Below the pieces are notes generated by a model. The model was not told the origin of the DNA, ran no database searches, and saw only the letters and a list, made by a program, of their open reading frames with translations. A stretch of DNA of 64,000 nt from Astrocystis sublimbata. Its lineage: Eukaryota; Ascomycota; Sordariomycetes; Xylariales; Xylariaceae. Position numbers and translations under genes: made by a program. The stretch is from NCBI GenBank assembly GCA_022453515.1, contig JAJNNY010000018.1, positions 310,001 through 374,000 of the forward strand. The letters run 5' to 3'. Of this stretch, positions 1-12,200 are shown piece by piece (position 1 is the first letter of the stretch; each line of letters begins with the position of its first letter).

Positions 1-661
1 TTGCACGAAGCTTCGTATTTGTTATAACACCTTATCGGGTGCCAAGGCGCAAGTATAAAACATCAAAATCGGTGCTGAGATCGTCCGTGATATTAAAGCC
101 TACAACGTCGTGCATATCCCACTCGGAAAAGTCACAAAGCTCTCAGCCGTATGGTGTGTGCGAGGAAGACATGGGCGTGAGTAGTATCTTATAGATCGCC
201 AATTGGTCCTCCTCGAACCCTTCTCTCGAATCGTACGACTTTTGCATCGTTATAGGCGGGCTTTAGGTCCATGTGAACACCTTGTGCTATTATTCGAATC
301 TTGACGGCAGTTTCTCGGTGAGGTTTCTACTCAGGCAGTCAGGGAAATTGGTATCGGCCATATTAGTGCACATAATGGTAAACCCGGTATATAGCCTGAG
401 CAGTACAACAGCATACAATAATGATAGTGATGAGCAAGAAATCCACGATGGGGATGAACTATAGTGGGTGTCACAATGAGCGAGAGAATTCATTGTTAGG
501 TAGCGACTACTGTATCAACAACAAACACCTTGGCCGCAATGTGAAATCAGTGTCTTGCACGGATTGAATTTGGAATTAGTGATTTGATTCCGTCTTGCCA
601 TGACCTCTCCGGGATGACATCTACAATGCTAGAGTACATAAATGGAAGAACGCGGTGCTGT
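1..661. other. Intergenic, no gene seen
   Basis: Left edge of the window up to the stop codon of the ATP synthase subunit d gene. The only open frames are short, overlap on both strands and have no recognisable domain. It probably contains the 3' untranslated region and terminator of the minus-strand gene. Confidence 0.6.
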
Positions 662-1553
662 CTATAGTACTGAAAGGTCGCCGAATTTCTCCTGTAGTCA
701 TGGGTTAGTTCATGTATCTCACAAGCCATCCGCTCGGTAAAATGATATTGGCGAAAAACGTACCTTGTATCCGGGAACGGACCAGCGGCCCTTGGAAACC
801 AGCTTCGCGGTCTTCTCGTCGATCGAGGGCTCGGCAGCAGCAACTTCGTCCTATGGTACGCAAGAACATCAGCAATTGATTTCCCACATACGACTGTCTT
901 CGCGATCCCAGTCCCAGTCCCAATTCTAATCGCAACAACATTCGCCGTCAACCGAACAATAATGCCGCAACATACCACAGTGAGCTCGTCGAACGGCCTG
1001 GCCGTCTCGATGTTCTTCAGGGTGTCCTGGAGGTCCTTGAGCTCGAGGTCGACCTTCTCCTTGGTGGCCTCGGCGTTCTTCACGGCCTCGACCTCGAAAG
1101 CGTCGATGGCCTTGAGCTGGCGGGCGACATCGTACGTGGCGGGCTGGAAGGAGGAGAAGCGCTTCTCGATCTCGTCGACGACGGCCTGGTTCTTCAGGAT
1201 GGAGCGGTAGTGGGCGAAGTCAACGGTGGTGGCCTGCTCGGAGAGGACCTGGAGCTTGCGGCGGGCGCTCTCGTTGCGCGTCTTGAAGGCCTGCAGGGAG
1301 GCGACGGTCTGGCCGCGGAGACCCAGCGATTGGGTGACCTTGGCCCAGTCGAGCTTCAGGGCTGCGCTTCGCTGCGAGCCGGCGGAAGAGAGAAAATTAG
1401 CTCATTCTGCTTTGAACTCCTGCGATGTACGGACGTTGCGGGCAGGCAAGGGACAGTGACGAGCCAATTGATTGGTGTGTTCTGCGGACATGGAACTCGG
1501 GGATTTGATGTGTGGCATCGATTCGGGAGGCAACTTACTGCAGGGGCGGCCAT
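662..1553 (-). CDS. ATP7: Mitochondrial F1Fo ATP synthase subunit d
   Basis: Subunit d of the peripheral stalk of mitochondrial ATP synthase, which holds the F1 head against rotation at the inner membrane. Four exons, in coding order: 1553-1539, 1371-976, 850-764 and 691-662, with GTAAGT, GTATGT and GTACGT donors and phase-0 joins. The product is 175 residues, the usual length for fungal subunit d. Exon 1 codes only five residues (MAAPA), so the start lies in a tiny exon. Family signatures include '[16 protein letters not shown]' near the N-terminus, a central charged coiled-coil stretch, 'ARPFDELTV' at the end of exon 2, and the C-terminal '[12 protein letters not shown]' split across exons 3 and 4. 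There is no separate cleavable presequence, as is usual for this subunit. Confidence 0.95.
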
Positions 1554-2216
1554 GATTGCGATGAGGTGCGGATCGTGAATGAGTGGAGATCTGAAGCAAT
1601 TCGCAGCGAAGGTTGCTTTGTCTTTTACCGAACGCTTCGGCGCATGGGATGGGCCATGGATCCCGCCAGTGACCGCCGCTTTGCCCCGTGACCTGCATCA
1701 CGTGACCCACCTTTCAGATATATGCCTAGGATCCACCTGCATTTTGCGATGTCGTCTTGACCTTTTCTCAGTGCACTAGAAAGAGTTCAAGTTGCGAATG
1801 ACTTTCAATAATTCACGAGAAAATCATACTGGGGTCTGCAGGAGAGTCGCATCTTACCTACCGTCTACCGTTTTGGAATAGCAATTTGTGACAGCTGCGA
1901 TGGAATTCGAAAATTGAGTTGAGCTCAACCTGTCTTCTGGGCTACAAATGTCCGTCGCAGTTGGTTCTACTCGTGAGGGTCGCAAATCAAAGTCGTGTAC
2001 AAGAACTCAACAGTGGTTGTTCACAATGCTTTCATTTCTCAAGGCGTCGTAGCTATCATGGCAGCAGCTTGCGCGACTTAATTGTTCGCGATCCACAACG
2101 CCCGTACGCTTAGGCATTCCGCCATATCGTCATGCATCCATACCCACCGAAATTGAAGCTTTTGTAGTTGAAGAAAATGAAAGCGTCCGCTCCCTACCTA
2201 GGTACACTAGAAACTC
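1554..2216. other. Intergenic between ATP7 and NAC alpha
   Basis: Both flanking genes run leftward, so this holds the promoter and 5' leader of the ATP synthase gene and the 3' end of the NAC gene. No open frame has a recognisable domain. Confidence 0.55.
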
Positions 2217-3077
2217 CTAGACGCTAAGCGCCATAATGGAATTTACTATATCGTTGTCATTTTCCTTCAATGCCTTGATGGCCTTTGCGCGAGAGACGGT
2301 TGCTTGTGTCATGACTAGCTCGATGTCCTTATCCTCGAGACCTTCAGCATCTACCTCCTCGTCGTCATCATCCTCGTCGTCTTCCTCATCCTTCTTGCCC
2401 TCGGCACTCTCGACGGCCTTGGGGGCATCGTGGCTGTGGTCATGACCGGCGTGGTCGTGCTCTCCGCCTTGAGCGGCAAGCGACTGGGCAGCAGCTTGCT
2501 GAGCGGCCGAGTTAAGATCCTCAATCTTGGCCTCGCCGAAGACACTGGAATGGATGTGAGTTGTGAAGACACTTCGCGCCAAGTCATTTAACTGCTTACA
2601 TGTAGGTGTTGCTGTTGGGTGACTTGTATACTTCGGGGTTGTTGATCACGAATAGGATCTGCAAAGCTTTGGTCAGTATCGTTCGACACCATGTCCAAGT
2701 GATAGATCCAGCAGGGTCGCATTTGTCCAATTGTACTCGTGAGAATGAATATTTCGGAAATTCGACCCCGCCATATGATAGAAGCCAGCCAAAATCTATC
2801 ATGCCCCGCAACACCAGACAACCGAACATGTTCCACTCACGTTCTTGGGGCGGCGAAGGGTAACGCGAGTAATGCCGGGGACACGGGTGAGGTGCAGCTT
2901 CTCGATGGCCTTGCGGGCCTTCTTCTCGTTGCGGGAGTGGACGATGGCGCTGGAGCCGGTAGGGCCGCTCTCGCCAGCCTCGATCTCGGAATCTGAGCTG
3001 TCGTCGTCGTCCTGCTCCTCGATGTTGACCTTCTGGGGCTCCTCGTCGGGGAGTTCTTCGACACGGGGATTGGCCAT
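2217..3077 (-). CDS. EGD2: Nascent polypeptide-associated complex subunit alpha
   Basis: Alpha subunit of NAC, the cytosolic heterodimer that binds emerging nascent chains at the ribosome exit tunnel and limits mistargeting to the ER. Three exons in coding order: 3077-2841, 2658-2600 and 2544-2217. The product is 207 residues. The N-terminus is strongly acidic with an Asp/Ser run. The NAC domain follows, with '[20 protein letters not shown]', then '[14 protein letters not shown]' in exon 2, and '[11 protein letters not shown]' created by the exon 2-3 join. A linker with His-Asp repeats and an acidic run leads to a C-terminal UBA domain with '[20 protein letters not shown]' and '[11 protein letters not shown]'. 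An in-frame upstream ATG at 3125 exists, but the start at 3077 gives the family N-terminus [11 protein letters not shown]. Confidence 0.96.
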
Positions 3078-4025
3078 CTTGGTGATAGGTAGTAGTCGGG
3101 AGTACTGGGAAGAGAGCGACACCAATTAGTTCAGAAGCAGGCGGAGAAGGCTGGCACGGGCAGCGAGGCTAGCGACATGGTGTGCGGCAGCAGTTCGGCG
3201 CAACGCCCACCAACCGCAGCCCACCAGCGACCACACCCCAAGGAAACCCATGATGCACGGTACAGGTCAGAGAGGACGGGCAGAGGCGATATGTACCCGA
3301 TATAAGGAAAATGAAACAGATTTACTCACATGCGGCGACAGCAACAATTCGCAAGAGACACGGCGGAAAGGTAATTACGGGGAGGAGGTAGTGGGGGGTA
3401 GTGTCACTCGGTATACCTGGAATTTGGCGAGGAAAAGTTGCGGCACCGCTTCACAAATTCACGTCAATTGTTTGCCTAGGGTTATCGCAGGTGGCCCGAA
3501 CGCCCACCTGCCCACCTGCCCACCACCCCTCCAAGCCTCGACCTCCATCGGGGCAGGGGTCATTGTGTGCGGGCGCTACACTGTCTATAACGATCGACAA
3601 GCGCTGCCTACAGTACCTAGTAGGGTATGCATAGACCGGGGCGTATGCTTGATGAGAGTATACCCACCTAAGCACCTGCCTAAGCAGTGAGTGGGTCTTT
3701 CCGAGACCTCGGGAACCTACCTCAGGAGGTAGGTAACACCCCAAACATCAAGATGTTACCACCTCCCATGGCAAGTCAATGATCAACCTTACCAGGTAGC
3801 TACCTTTGCTGGAAGGACACACAACATCTGGTGGTAAGAATAAACATCCATAAGTGTCTCATAGAGCAGCCAAGCTGTTTTCAGAAGATAGAAGTGATGC
3901 CTGTGCCCAAGATGCAGGTGGTAGCCCTCATCTAGCTATGTACGAAAGGCGCTATCTTCCTCTAGCTCCCACGATCCCTCTGCTTCCTCACTTATGAGGA
4001 GTCATTTGCTCCGCCCACAGCATCC
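3078..4025. other. Intergenic: NAC alpha promoter side, with inverted repeat
   Basis: Upstream of the NAC gene. A perfect 8-base inverted repeat ACCTACCT/AGGTAGGT with a 4-base spacer lies at 3715-3734. Otherwise only short overlapping open frames with no recognisable domain. Confidence 0.5.
3715..3734. repeat. Inverted repeat ACCTACCT-CAGG-AGGTAGGT
   Basis: A perfect 8+8 base inverted repeat with a 4-base loop. The same CCTACCT/AGGTAGG unit recurs in many other intergenic parts of the window, so it belongs to a dispersed motif family. Function unknown. Confidence 0.8.
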
Positions 4026-4123
4026 GGTCCTATAGCTCAGTTGGTCAGAGCGTCGTACTAATACTATGACTCCACATAGCATCGGTAATGCGAAGGCCGT
4101 GAGTTCAAGCCTCACTGGGACCA
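4026..4123 (+). tRNA. tI(AAU): tRNA-Ile (anticodon AAU), with 24-base intron
   Basis: A complete cloverleaf folds by hand. Acceptor stem GGTCCTA pairs with TGGGACC; D-arm GCTC/GAGC; anticodon stem TCGTA/TGCGA with loop CTAATA+A; five-base variable loop; T-arm GTGAG-TTCAAGC-CTCAC; discriminator A at 4123. The anticodon AAT is read as inosine-AU for isoleucine. The intron is 4064-4087, at the canonical position after nucleotide 37, leaving a 74-base mature tRNA. A-box (TAGCTCAGTTGG) and B-box (GAGTTCAAGCC) pol III promoter elements lie inside the gene, and a TTTT run about ten bases downstream fits a pol III terminator. Confidence 0.93.
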
Positions 4124-4939
4124 GCGATTTACCTTTTGGTCTTCTCGGGTTTCTTACAAGTGCATGTTTCCTTGCGTGGTAACTAGGTTCTGGGTCATCT
4201 ATTGCTGAGTTGCGTATGTGGTGGTTAAATCCCCGAAACAGTATCAAGGTGGTGGATTGAAGATCAATTGGCATGTAGGTTGTTCTAAAATTGACAGATC
4301 AGGCTGTATGTAAGCTGTAGCCTGGTCACGAAAGTAGCAAACTCGAGCTTGACATCATTGCCTACTGGATACGTTTTGAATCTGATCGACCATTTTACGC
4401 ATCACGTGTTACCGGCCGTTGGCTCCTGTATGCACATAATCTCCGCCGTAGCAGATAATCGGAGCAGTAGATTGATTGGTTGGTTGCATTATTTTGATTC
4501 AGCCTTGCGGCGTTTCAGCCAGACACACTCGACTAAAGCGGTCCGGCCTATTGCACCATGGAACAGGCCGAGTATCTAGGTACATACGTCTCGTGGCGGC
4601 GAGGTAGATTGCAATCCCCGTCCTTCTCAGTCTGCTGTCCCGTGTTCTACACAAGCACAACATATACCCATTTCTTTTTTTTCTTTTGGAGAAACGCATT
4701 ATCGTGAATGCTCGTGAATGGACCGTAATCATTGACGCCCGTCACCTCAGTAATAAGTTTTGTGTGTGTGACATACAGGTCTTGCCAGACGATGCAGCAA
4801 AAGGAATCCGTCAACCCCGTGCCCGTGTGCCATGCAAAAGATCGAAACCGCTCCCATTGCGAGAGTTTCTTGTTCCTTCACCGGAAGAAGAAATCAAGAG
4901 CCATCCCATCTCTACTAAATCCCCCGTTCAACGACAGAT
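4124..4939. other. Intergenic between tRNA-Ile and eL14
   Basis: Holds the pol III terminator T-run just after the tRNA and a long T/C tract near 4670-4686. No open frame has a recognisable domain. Confidence 0.5.
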
Positions 4940-5458
4940 CTACGCCGAGGCCTTGACCTTGGCGAGGGCCTTGCGGACCTCGTATCGCTGTTGCTTCTTG
5001 GCGCGGAGGAGCTGGAAGCGCTGGAAGTCGGTCAAGGCTTTTCTGCGTTCTGACCGCTGGCTGCGCTGGGCCCACTTGCTCTCCTGCCACTTCTTGTCGA
5101 TCTCGTCGTTCTCCCAGAAGGTCTTCAACGTGCCGGTTCGGAGAGCGCGGGGTATCTCGAGTTTGATATCGGTGAGGAGGACATCGGTGAGGGCAATGGG
5201 TCCCTTGGGGACGACGTACTTCTCGTCGCCGCTGGGGCCGTCGACCAGAACCTAAAGTATCGCCGAGTCAGCCACCGCTGCTTTCCGTCCCAATCCCACC
5301 ACCCCCCCGTCAGATCAAGCATATATCACACTTACGCGCTTCTCCGAGATGATCTCGACGATGGCGGCGATCCGGCCGGCGTAGAGGCCGTGGTTGATGA
5401 GCACGAGACGGCCGACCTCGACGGTGCGCCACGACGGGGACTCAATGGTGGCGGACAT
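4940..5458 (-). CDS. RPL14: 60S ribosomal protein L14 (eL14)
   Basis: Structural protein of the large cytosolic ribosomal subunit. Two exons in coding order, 5458-5336 and 5251-4940, joined in phase 0 by an 84-base intron (GTAAGT donor, TTTAG acceptor). The product is 144 residues, normal for fungal eL14. The N-terminal KOW-type fold is visible as 'VEVGRLVLINHGLYAGRIAA' followed by 'IVEIISEKR', and the join gives the family motif 'RVLVDGPSG'. The second half is a basic helical tail with 'WAQRSQRSERRKALTDFQRF' and 'LRAKKQQRYEVRKALAKVKA'. The start MSATIES is the first ATG in frame after a short leader. Confidence 0.96.
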
Positions 5459-7052
5459 TTTGACTGGATTCTGTACAGATGGAGGTCAGAACCTGAGGGT
5501 CACGTATGGATTGTCCGTTGTCGCAATCGCGAGGAATTGCAATTGTTGTGGTGGTGGAGGGATCGCGTTTGTCCAGTGGAGGTATGTGATAGTGATGGTG
5601 CTGGTGCTGGTGCTGTGTATTTTGCTGTGTGGACATATGCAACGGGCTCATCGAATGGGGGCTTCGGAGAATGGAGTCGGCTCGTGATTTGGGGCTACGT
5701 GCAGCAGACCTCCGAGGTGGAATTCGGTGTCTCGTCAGCGGGTGATCGTGAGGCAATACTTACAGATTGAGCGGTGGGTTAGTAGTTGCCGGCGATGTGA
5801 GGCTCACTCGTTGTCGTCGTGCTGTCGTTGGAGGGGATTCGTAGGTGGTGGATTTTTGTTCGCACTTTCATGAAATTCCTGTGTGCACCCTTGATTTGGC
5901 CCGCGCCAGCCGCTACCCGAGCCGCCAGCTGCCAGCTCGGCGGACATAGTCCCCTTGGCACCCATACTGCCAGCCAGCTATTATTGGCCAGTGGGCGCAC
6001 GGTAGGGTGTGAAGCGGGTCTATGGTGGGGTCTCTCATTTGCTTGAGCTTTCCGATAAAGCTCCCGATAGCAGCTATAAAACCTGCGCAAACCCTTCACT
6101 TCACCTCATGTCTGCTTCTGTCCTGCATCCGCACCCATCTTGGTGCCAGGCTTTGTCCAATCTACCAGGAATCCCGCATCGATATGTGCTGGGGATTCCT
6201 TATTGCGCATAGGTAAGCACAATCAGCTTTCTCCTTCTCCGTTCTCTTGCTTCCTGATGAGGTAATTTGCGATTGATTCCATTCCGATGGCGCTCTCGCC
6301 GGAGCTGCTATATCGGTTGGAAAACTGATAGTTATATTCTTACATATTCTGAAAGCCAAACCCATCCTCCACTGTTCACTTGCCATTTGAAAAGTATTAC
6401 ATCAACTGACTAGTACTCAGATCCCTACCATTGACCAGCAAAGACTGCACCTATGTTTACCTTGATATGGGTATCGCGCAGTGTTTCATATGATATATTG
6501 ACCACTGTCTTCCCGCCTCATTAGGTGTTCTGGGCACAAGCTCGCACGCGTCTCTGTTTAGACCTCTGTGACGATAGCTCACAAGTACATAGTTGATATC
6601 AATCACCATATCCTTGAGAACTTGTCCTGTGCAATTGTGAATTCTCCAGTTCCCAGACTTAACATCCAATCCGGATTCTACATCATTGCACAACAGACGG
6701 CTCACGTTACGAAAGAAGAGACGGTAGTAGTTACTGCAATTATTATTTCTTTCATGATGTTGGGCCATGTGGCTGACTACGATGCGATCCCCCTTGCCTT
6801 AAGCCACGCTTGTATACGGGTGGCTGCTTTGATCGTGGAAATGTCAACCAGAACACATTCAGTCCTGCGCGTCCACGTTTGTTGGCAAATGTTGAGGAGA
6901 CCTTTTCATGATACATAAAAACACTTTGCCGCCGCCTGGGTATATGTGTCGCTGGAACTGATGGGAACAAATGAAAGCAAATGCAAAGCCACGGTGCCGA
7001 TACGCTGATCGTCAGACATCCCATCCCGTTGGTCTGAGAGACGTCAACCCGA
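5459..7052. other. Intergenic: eL14 promoter and 3' side of RBR gene
   Basis: About 1.6 kb. The left part is the promoter and leader of the ribosomal protein gene, the right part the 3' flank of the RBR ligase gene. Open frames up to 126 codons occur here on both strands, but they overlap one another and show no domain, so I treat them as chance. Confidence 0.5.
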
Positions 7053-9257
7053 CTAAATCCCGAGGACACCAGCTGGCCACTCCAATGGGGGCAACAAAGT
7101 GTACCTTTTACCTTGTTCGTTCCCCAGTTGTGTCCGCAAAATCTCCATCTCCAAGGCCCACCGTGTCTCGAGCATTGACCGGCGCGCATAGAACGTCGTA
7201 GTGAACGAGTCTTCTTCATCCCCGGCGACCACTTCAAGGCGCTCTACGTCCTTGGCGTTCTTCTCTCTCAGTATCTCTATTTCGGATTCCTGTCTCTCAA
7301 TCAACTGCTCCAAATCCTTGGCCTGCCGATCCCGCAACACATTAATCTTTGATTGATGTAGTTGCTTCATGTTCTTCTCAATAGTATACTGTTGTCCTAG
7401 CTCACGCAGGTCCCGTTCGGTCACGACCCTCTCTGGCATATTCGCGCTCGGTTTCTGGCCCAATTCGTCACAATACGCTTCCATATGCTTCAGGCGTACG
7501 CGAACGTACTTCTCTCTCTGTTCTAGCACGTCGCGCAATTCCATTTCGGCGGCGACTTGTCGATCCTCAAGGTTTGCGGAAATCTTGGCATGTCGCTCAA
7601 GCATCTTTCTTGCGGCTGCCGAATGCTTTTGGATGAGCAATTGTTTCTGTTGTGTGTGCCGTGTCCAAAGGAGCCATTTCGACTTTTGCTCGAAACTGCT
7701 GAACCGTTCCATTTCCTTTACCTGCTCGCCACGCAACCCCTTGAACTCGGGACAGCTTCGTGTTCGAGCCTCAGCCTCTCGTTCCTCGGCTTCTTCCCTC
7801 GCGTTTGCTTGTTGCTGCTTGGCCTCCTCGAGTTCAAGCGCCGCAATGCGTGCTTCCTCTTCTTCCCTACGTCGTTCCAGCTCGTCATCGCCATTGCAGA
7901 GATTCAGACAGCCAAGAACGGGATCCCAGACCGCCCCACATATGTAGCAGAACTCGGCACGGCACCTGCAGGTTATATGAGTGCATCCGTAGGCCAGCTC
8001 AACCAAGGTGCGGCACTTATAACACCTCCGCCAACCCGATCTCTCACCCATCTTCAATACAGCGTCCAGCTCCCAATCATCTGGGCAATCTTGGCCGAAC
8101 GGGTGAGCATCCTTTTTGCACATTGCACATACGGGTGTCCGACATATGCGACACACGATCTTGGAAGGGTGCTTTGGGTCAACCTTATCGCATGGAGGAA
8201 TAAATTCCCCGCATGCAAGATTCGAGCAAAAGATGCGGGCTTCCCAAGGAGTACTGAACTGCTGTACCGCTTTCAAGAATTTGGTCTGCTCGTCAAGCGA
8301 GAGTATTGATTTGATTATTTTGGTTGGGATCGCTTGTGTACAGCAACGAGGTGGCATGCTGGCTTCTTCGGTTGTGGCCTGGTTGATCATGGTACGTAAG
8401 CAAGCACTGCAGTAGCTGTGCCCGCAAGGCAGCTTTTGCAGCCGTTGTTTGGATTGTACGTCTTCGCGACATGCACTACAGGACCTATGACGCAAGTATT
8501 AACCATCTTCTGCGTTTTGCGCTCGTCATGGCTGAGTAGCCAGTGTCATATTCACTTACCTGACCTCGGCACCTGGTTTTTTCCGGTCTCTTAGTTTTGC
8601 TATGCTTTCCCGAAGTATCTTGTAACTTTTGCTCGTTGTTGCCCCGAACCTGCCAGTTGTTGGCTCAACTTTCGGGACTGTCGAGAGTCTAGACTGGCCA
8701 ACTTTGGAGTTGAGTTTGGACAGATAGCTGTCGTATTGGGCAAATGTCAGGTTGTGCGACTGTTCTGTAGTGAGGTCCTCACTACTGTGGCCATGACCAG
8801 CAACCGATGAGTGCGAGGATGGAGAAGTGCTTGCAGATGCTTGTGAGTCTGTGGTACTTGTGCGCGCATAAGTTCCATCTGGAGTCGCACTTGATTCAGT
8901 GCCCAGAGTTTCGTGGTCGATCATCGAAATCGAGTATGGCCTGGGGAAGGAGATGCCAAGTTCCACTCCCTTCAAGAGAAGTTTGTTAAGATAAACCTCA
9001 TTCAATTCAAGAGACAAGCTGAAAACCTCTTCTACATAGTCGGCATCTCTAAGCTCGGGCACAGTCATGGCAGCATCATCAACGGGCCGGTCTGGAACCA
9101 GGAAGCTCCGAAGCTCCTGGGCCATGGTTGCGAATGGAGACGGATAAGAGGAGGAAGACCCAGGATGTGAAGACGAGGCCCAAACTAGGGGAGATTGTAA
9201 ATGACCCAAATCATCGTTTGAGGATTGGCAACATAGCCTCATGCGGTGAATAGGCAT
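7053..9257 (-). CDS. RBR-type (RING-IBR-RING2) E3 ubiquitin ligase
   Basis: Predicted RING-between-RING E3 ligase, which passes ubiquitin through a cysteine in RING2. Two exons in coding order, 9257-8560 and 8484-7053; the join creates 'EVRSCSACRE'. The product is 709 residues. Residues 1-233 are Ser/Thr-rich and probably disordered. RING1 spans about 235-282 (C-x2-C ... 'PCGHSYCSAC'), IBR about 319-366, and RING2 about 387-429 with 'RRCYKCRTLVELAYGCTHIT'. The cysteine at about 405 occupies the catalytic position of the family. The rest is a long, charged coiled coil rich in Glu, Arg and Gln. A second in-frame ATG at 9125 (MAQELRS) could be the true start, because the first 44 codons are low complexity. 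The 3' end could also be altered by a weak donor near 7113. Substrates cannot be inferred. Confidence 0.85.
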
Positions 9258-12200
9258 GAGCCGAGTTGAAGGAACGCAATCGGCGTAAATGTTCTGTGTG
9301 TGTCCTCAATACTGCCGCAGTGCCCGGTGTGCCGGTATGCAAACAAAGTTGCAGGGTCCAGGATGTGGTTAGTGCGGGGCCGTGCAGTTGAAGCTCCCAA
9401 ATTCCCTGCTAGTGTGCGATGTAGCGTCGATGACCCCCTGGATTGCAGGCGGGCTACGAGGGGTGGGTGAAGCCTGACCAGATTCAGAAATGGAGAACGA
9501 GATCAATGACGATGGAATTATCCTCGGTATTAGTGGGAGAGTGCAGTAGCAGTAGCCTAAGAGATCCGCTCGGCGCCAATCTGCGTGTGATACCGAGGTG
9601 AACTAACACAAGTGTATGGTGAGTCCTACTGTACTACATATCGAAGATACCTCAGGTGACCTACTAGTCAAGACTCTCGGACAAACGCGTGGTAGATGCC
9701 AGAGGGCTGAGAGACTGGAGGTTCTGTTTGAGGTGGACAAGACCGGAACGAGGACGAACAAGATGGGTGCTGCCAATCATCAATGGTGAAAGGCCCCCCT
9801 TGTGGTTGGCGGAGCTGAGTTTGCCTATGTCGTGTGTTTAGTTGGAAGACAGTGACGGACGAGCAGCAACATTTGGAGTTGCCCAGGTGCGGATTACCTA
9901 CCACTTGGTTGGTCTGCTGGCCAGCAATTGCCGGATAGATCGGAATGCAACACGTGAAGTACCAAACCTACCTGCGCACGAAATACGCCTTTGAAAACGT
10001 CAGGGTTTGGGGGGTTGAGAGCTTCGGTGGTGGTGCAAGCTTGGGCGAGATGCAGAGGTGATGATGGTGGAGGGTGCCCGGGTCTTGATGTAAGTAGGTA
10101 GGTACGCTTCGCACCTGGACGGGTGGTGCCGATATTTAGGTATAAGCAAGCAACGGCGCGATGCAAGCTAATATTCACGGAAGGTCCAGGTGACACACAT
10201 AGAGTCAGTGTAGGTTAGGCGGTGAGGCAGGTATATGGAAAGTCAAAGGCAAGAGACACCGGTGGATGAGGTGAAAAGGCGGTACAATTCCCAAGCAGGA
10301 GCGGATAGGTATCGGTAGGGTAGGGTAGGGCCGGGCATATGCAGTGCCTGCCTGCACTGCACCAAGGGACCGCCCGTTGCTGCAAACGAAGGAACCTGGA
10401 AAGAACGGGAATTGGAGGCAGAGGGAGGCATGTAGCTACCCGTGGACAATTCAGAGGCCGTATGAACCTTGGAAGTTGCACGTCCAACGACTCAAATGGA
10501 TTGGAATAACTCAATTTTAACGTTTGAAGTGGCCAGCTTACAGTCAGTATTAGTATCTACCGAGAAGAAAAGAACCAGAGTGCGAGAAATCACTGATGTA
10601 TAACAATCCCACCACGCTTCAGACCAATCGATACCTAATAATTATCAACAGCCAACCGTCCGACATGTTGGGCAGGGTGAGAATTAATGTCAATTATGCC
10701 CTGCTACAAGCATGCCAATGGGAACAAGCTATGGCCTCGTGGCGGCATAGGACCGGCCACGTCTGACAGGGCCTGCTCTGCCTGGAGCACGGCCTTTACT
10801 TGTTTGCCCTTTGCGCCCTTCCTTACGTAGGAACTCCCTGTCTGAGTGTTCAGGTCTGACCAACATGTTTTGGAGCTTCAGGACTTCACTTCCCCCCCAT
10901 CTCATCTGTAGCGACGCTCACCAACCACCCGGGTCCGCTGGGCATTGGTGGGCTGAGTGGGCGAGTGGGGGCTGTATGTGTGCAAGTATTTCTTGGCAGT
11001 CTGCCATCTAGATAACCTTAACTGTCTGTCACTGGCTACCCGGCATGCCTGCAGATGAGTAGGTAGATATGGTTCATTGACTTTGGCATAATCAAACGGG
11101 GACAACCTCTTTCGCATAAGCTCCAACAATGAGAAGCCCTTGGACCGTCATATGAGACATCCAACCTGGACAACCGTGCGAAAGCCCCAGACTTCCATTC
11201 ATAAACTTGCGGTGTACGAAGAGGCCATCACCGCCTCCAACATGTCACTGCATACAAAGCCCGCCATACATCCAAAGAGAGGCTGGCCGAGTCATTACCG
11301 CCCAGCTCAGTTGAGTCGCAAGGTTAGCCCTGTCGGTCTTGTTGATGCGGTGCCCTGACCCCCCAGCCTTTCGCCGTCACGGCCTGCACAACAAAACCAA
11401 ACCTGTCAACACCCCCCTTTGAGGTCACGATAGTGAGGTAGAACATGCTACAAAACCTCGAATGATCTCAAGTGTCCCCCTATATAGTTTCTCCAAATAT
11501 CTGGACTACTCTAGGCTAGAGGAGCCCATACTCCAGGAGAAGTGTGTGCCGACATCGTCGGCATCGGTGTATCAACTCCTTGCGCTCCGGCTTGGGCAAC
11601 AACAAGATAGACTTAAACTACCTACATGTACGTTGGCCATCTAGATCAGGGGCAGCTTACTTACATCTAGGTCATTATAATACGAGAGGGGACTGAAGCG
11701 ACTAGCTCGAATCTGGTTGAACTGAACTGGGTGTTTCATTTTCTTTGTTCGGTACGTCGAACACTAGTCGAATCATAATTCAGATTGCTGTACACCAAGA
11801 TCTGAGTCCCAGCAAACCTCATCTTCGTCAATTGTTTCATAAAACAAAAAGATGTCTAGTTACGTACTTGAAGCTCAGCTACCTTGCCTTGTTCTCGCCC
11901 ATCCTAGGTCGAAGACAAAGAGGCTTATAGTGCTCGACTCAAACACTTTGTTCTTCAGCCTCACGGACAACTATGTTACATCTTTCCAGATGCGCGACTT
12001 GTGTAATATAATTCGGGAACACGCATGTCTCGCAGACAATGAGATTTAGTCACTAATCGCAAGCTAGACATCGCGACAGCACTGTTTCTGGGTCGACCCG
12101 GTAGTTGGTAAGAAGGGTTCCAGTTAAACATACAGTAGGTATATAGCTGAGAATCTCGACGCACCAGTACGTGGATACGAACCCGTATTTCGGTTTGCTA

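Noticed and set aside
547..1083. Longer continuous frame over the ATP synthase gene
   Set aside because: It reads through two introns; the spliced model restores the known C-terminus of subunit d.
7369..8309. Plus-strand frames of 192-250 codons across the RBR gene
   Set aside because: They lie antisense to the RBR ligase, whose zinc-binding motifs are unmistakable.
10316..10337. TAGGG repeats resembling telomeric DNA
   Set aside because: Only about three units of GTAGG type, not the fungal TTAGGG repeat, and flanked by unique sequence. Not evidence for a telomere or an interstitial telomere.
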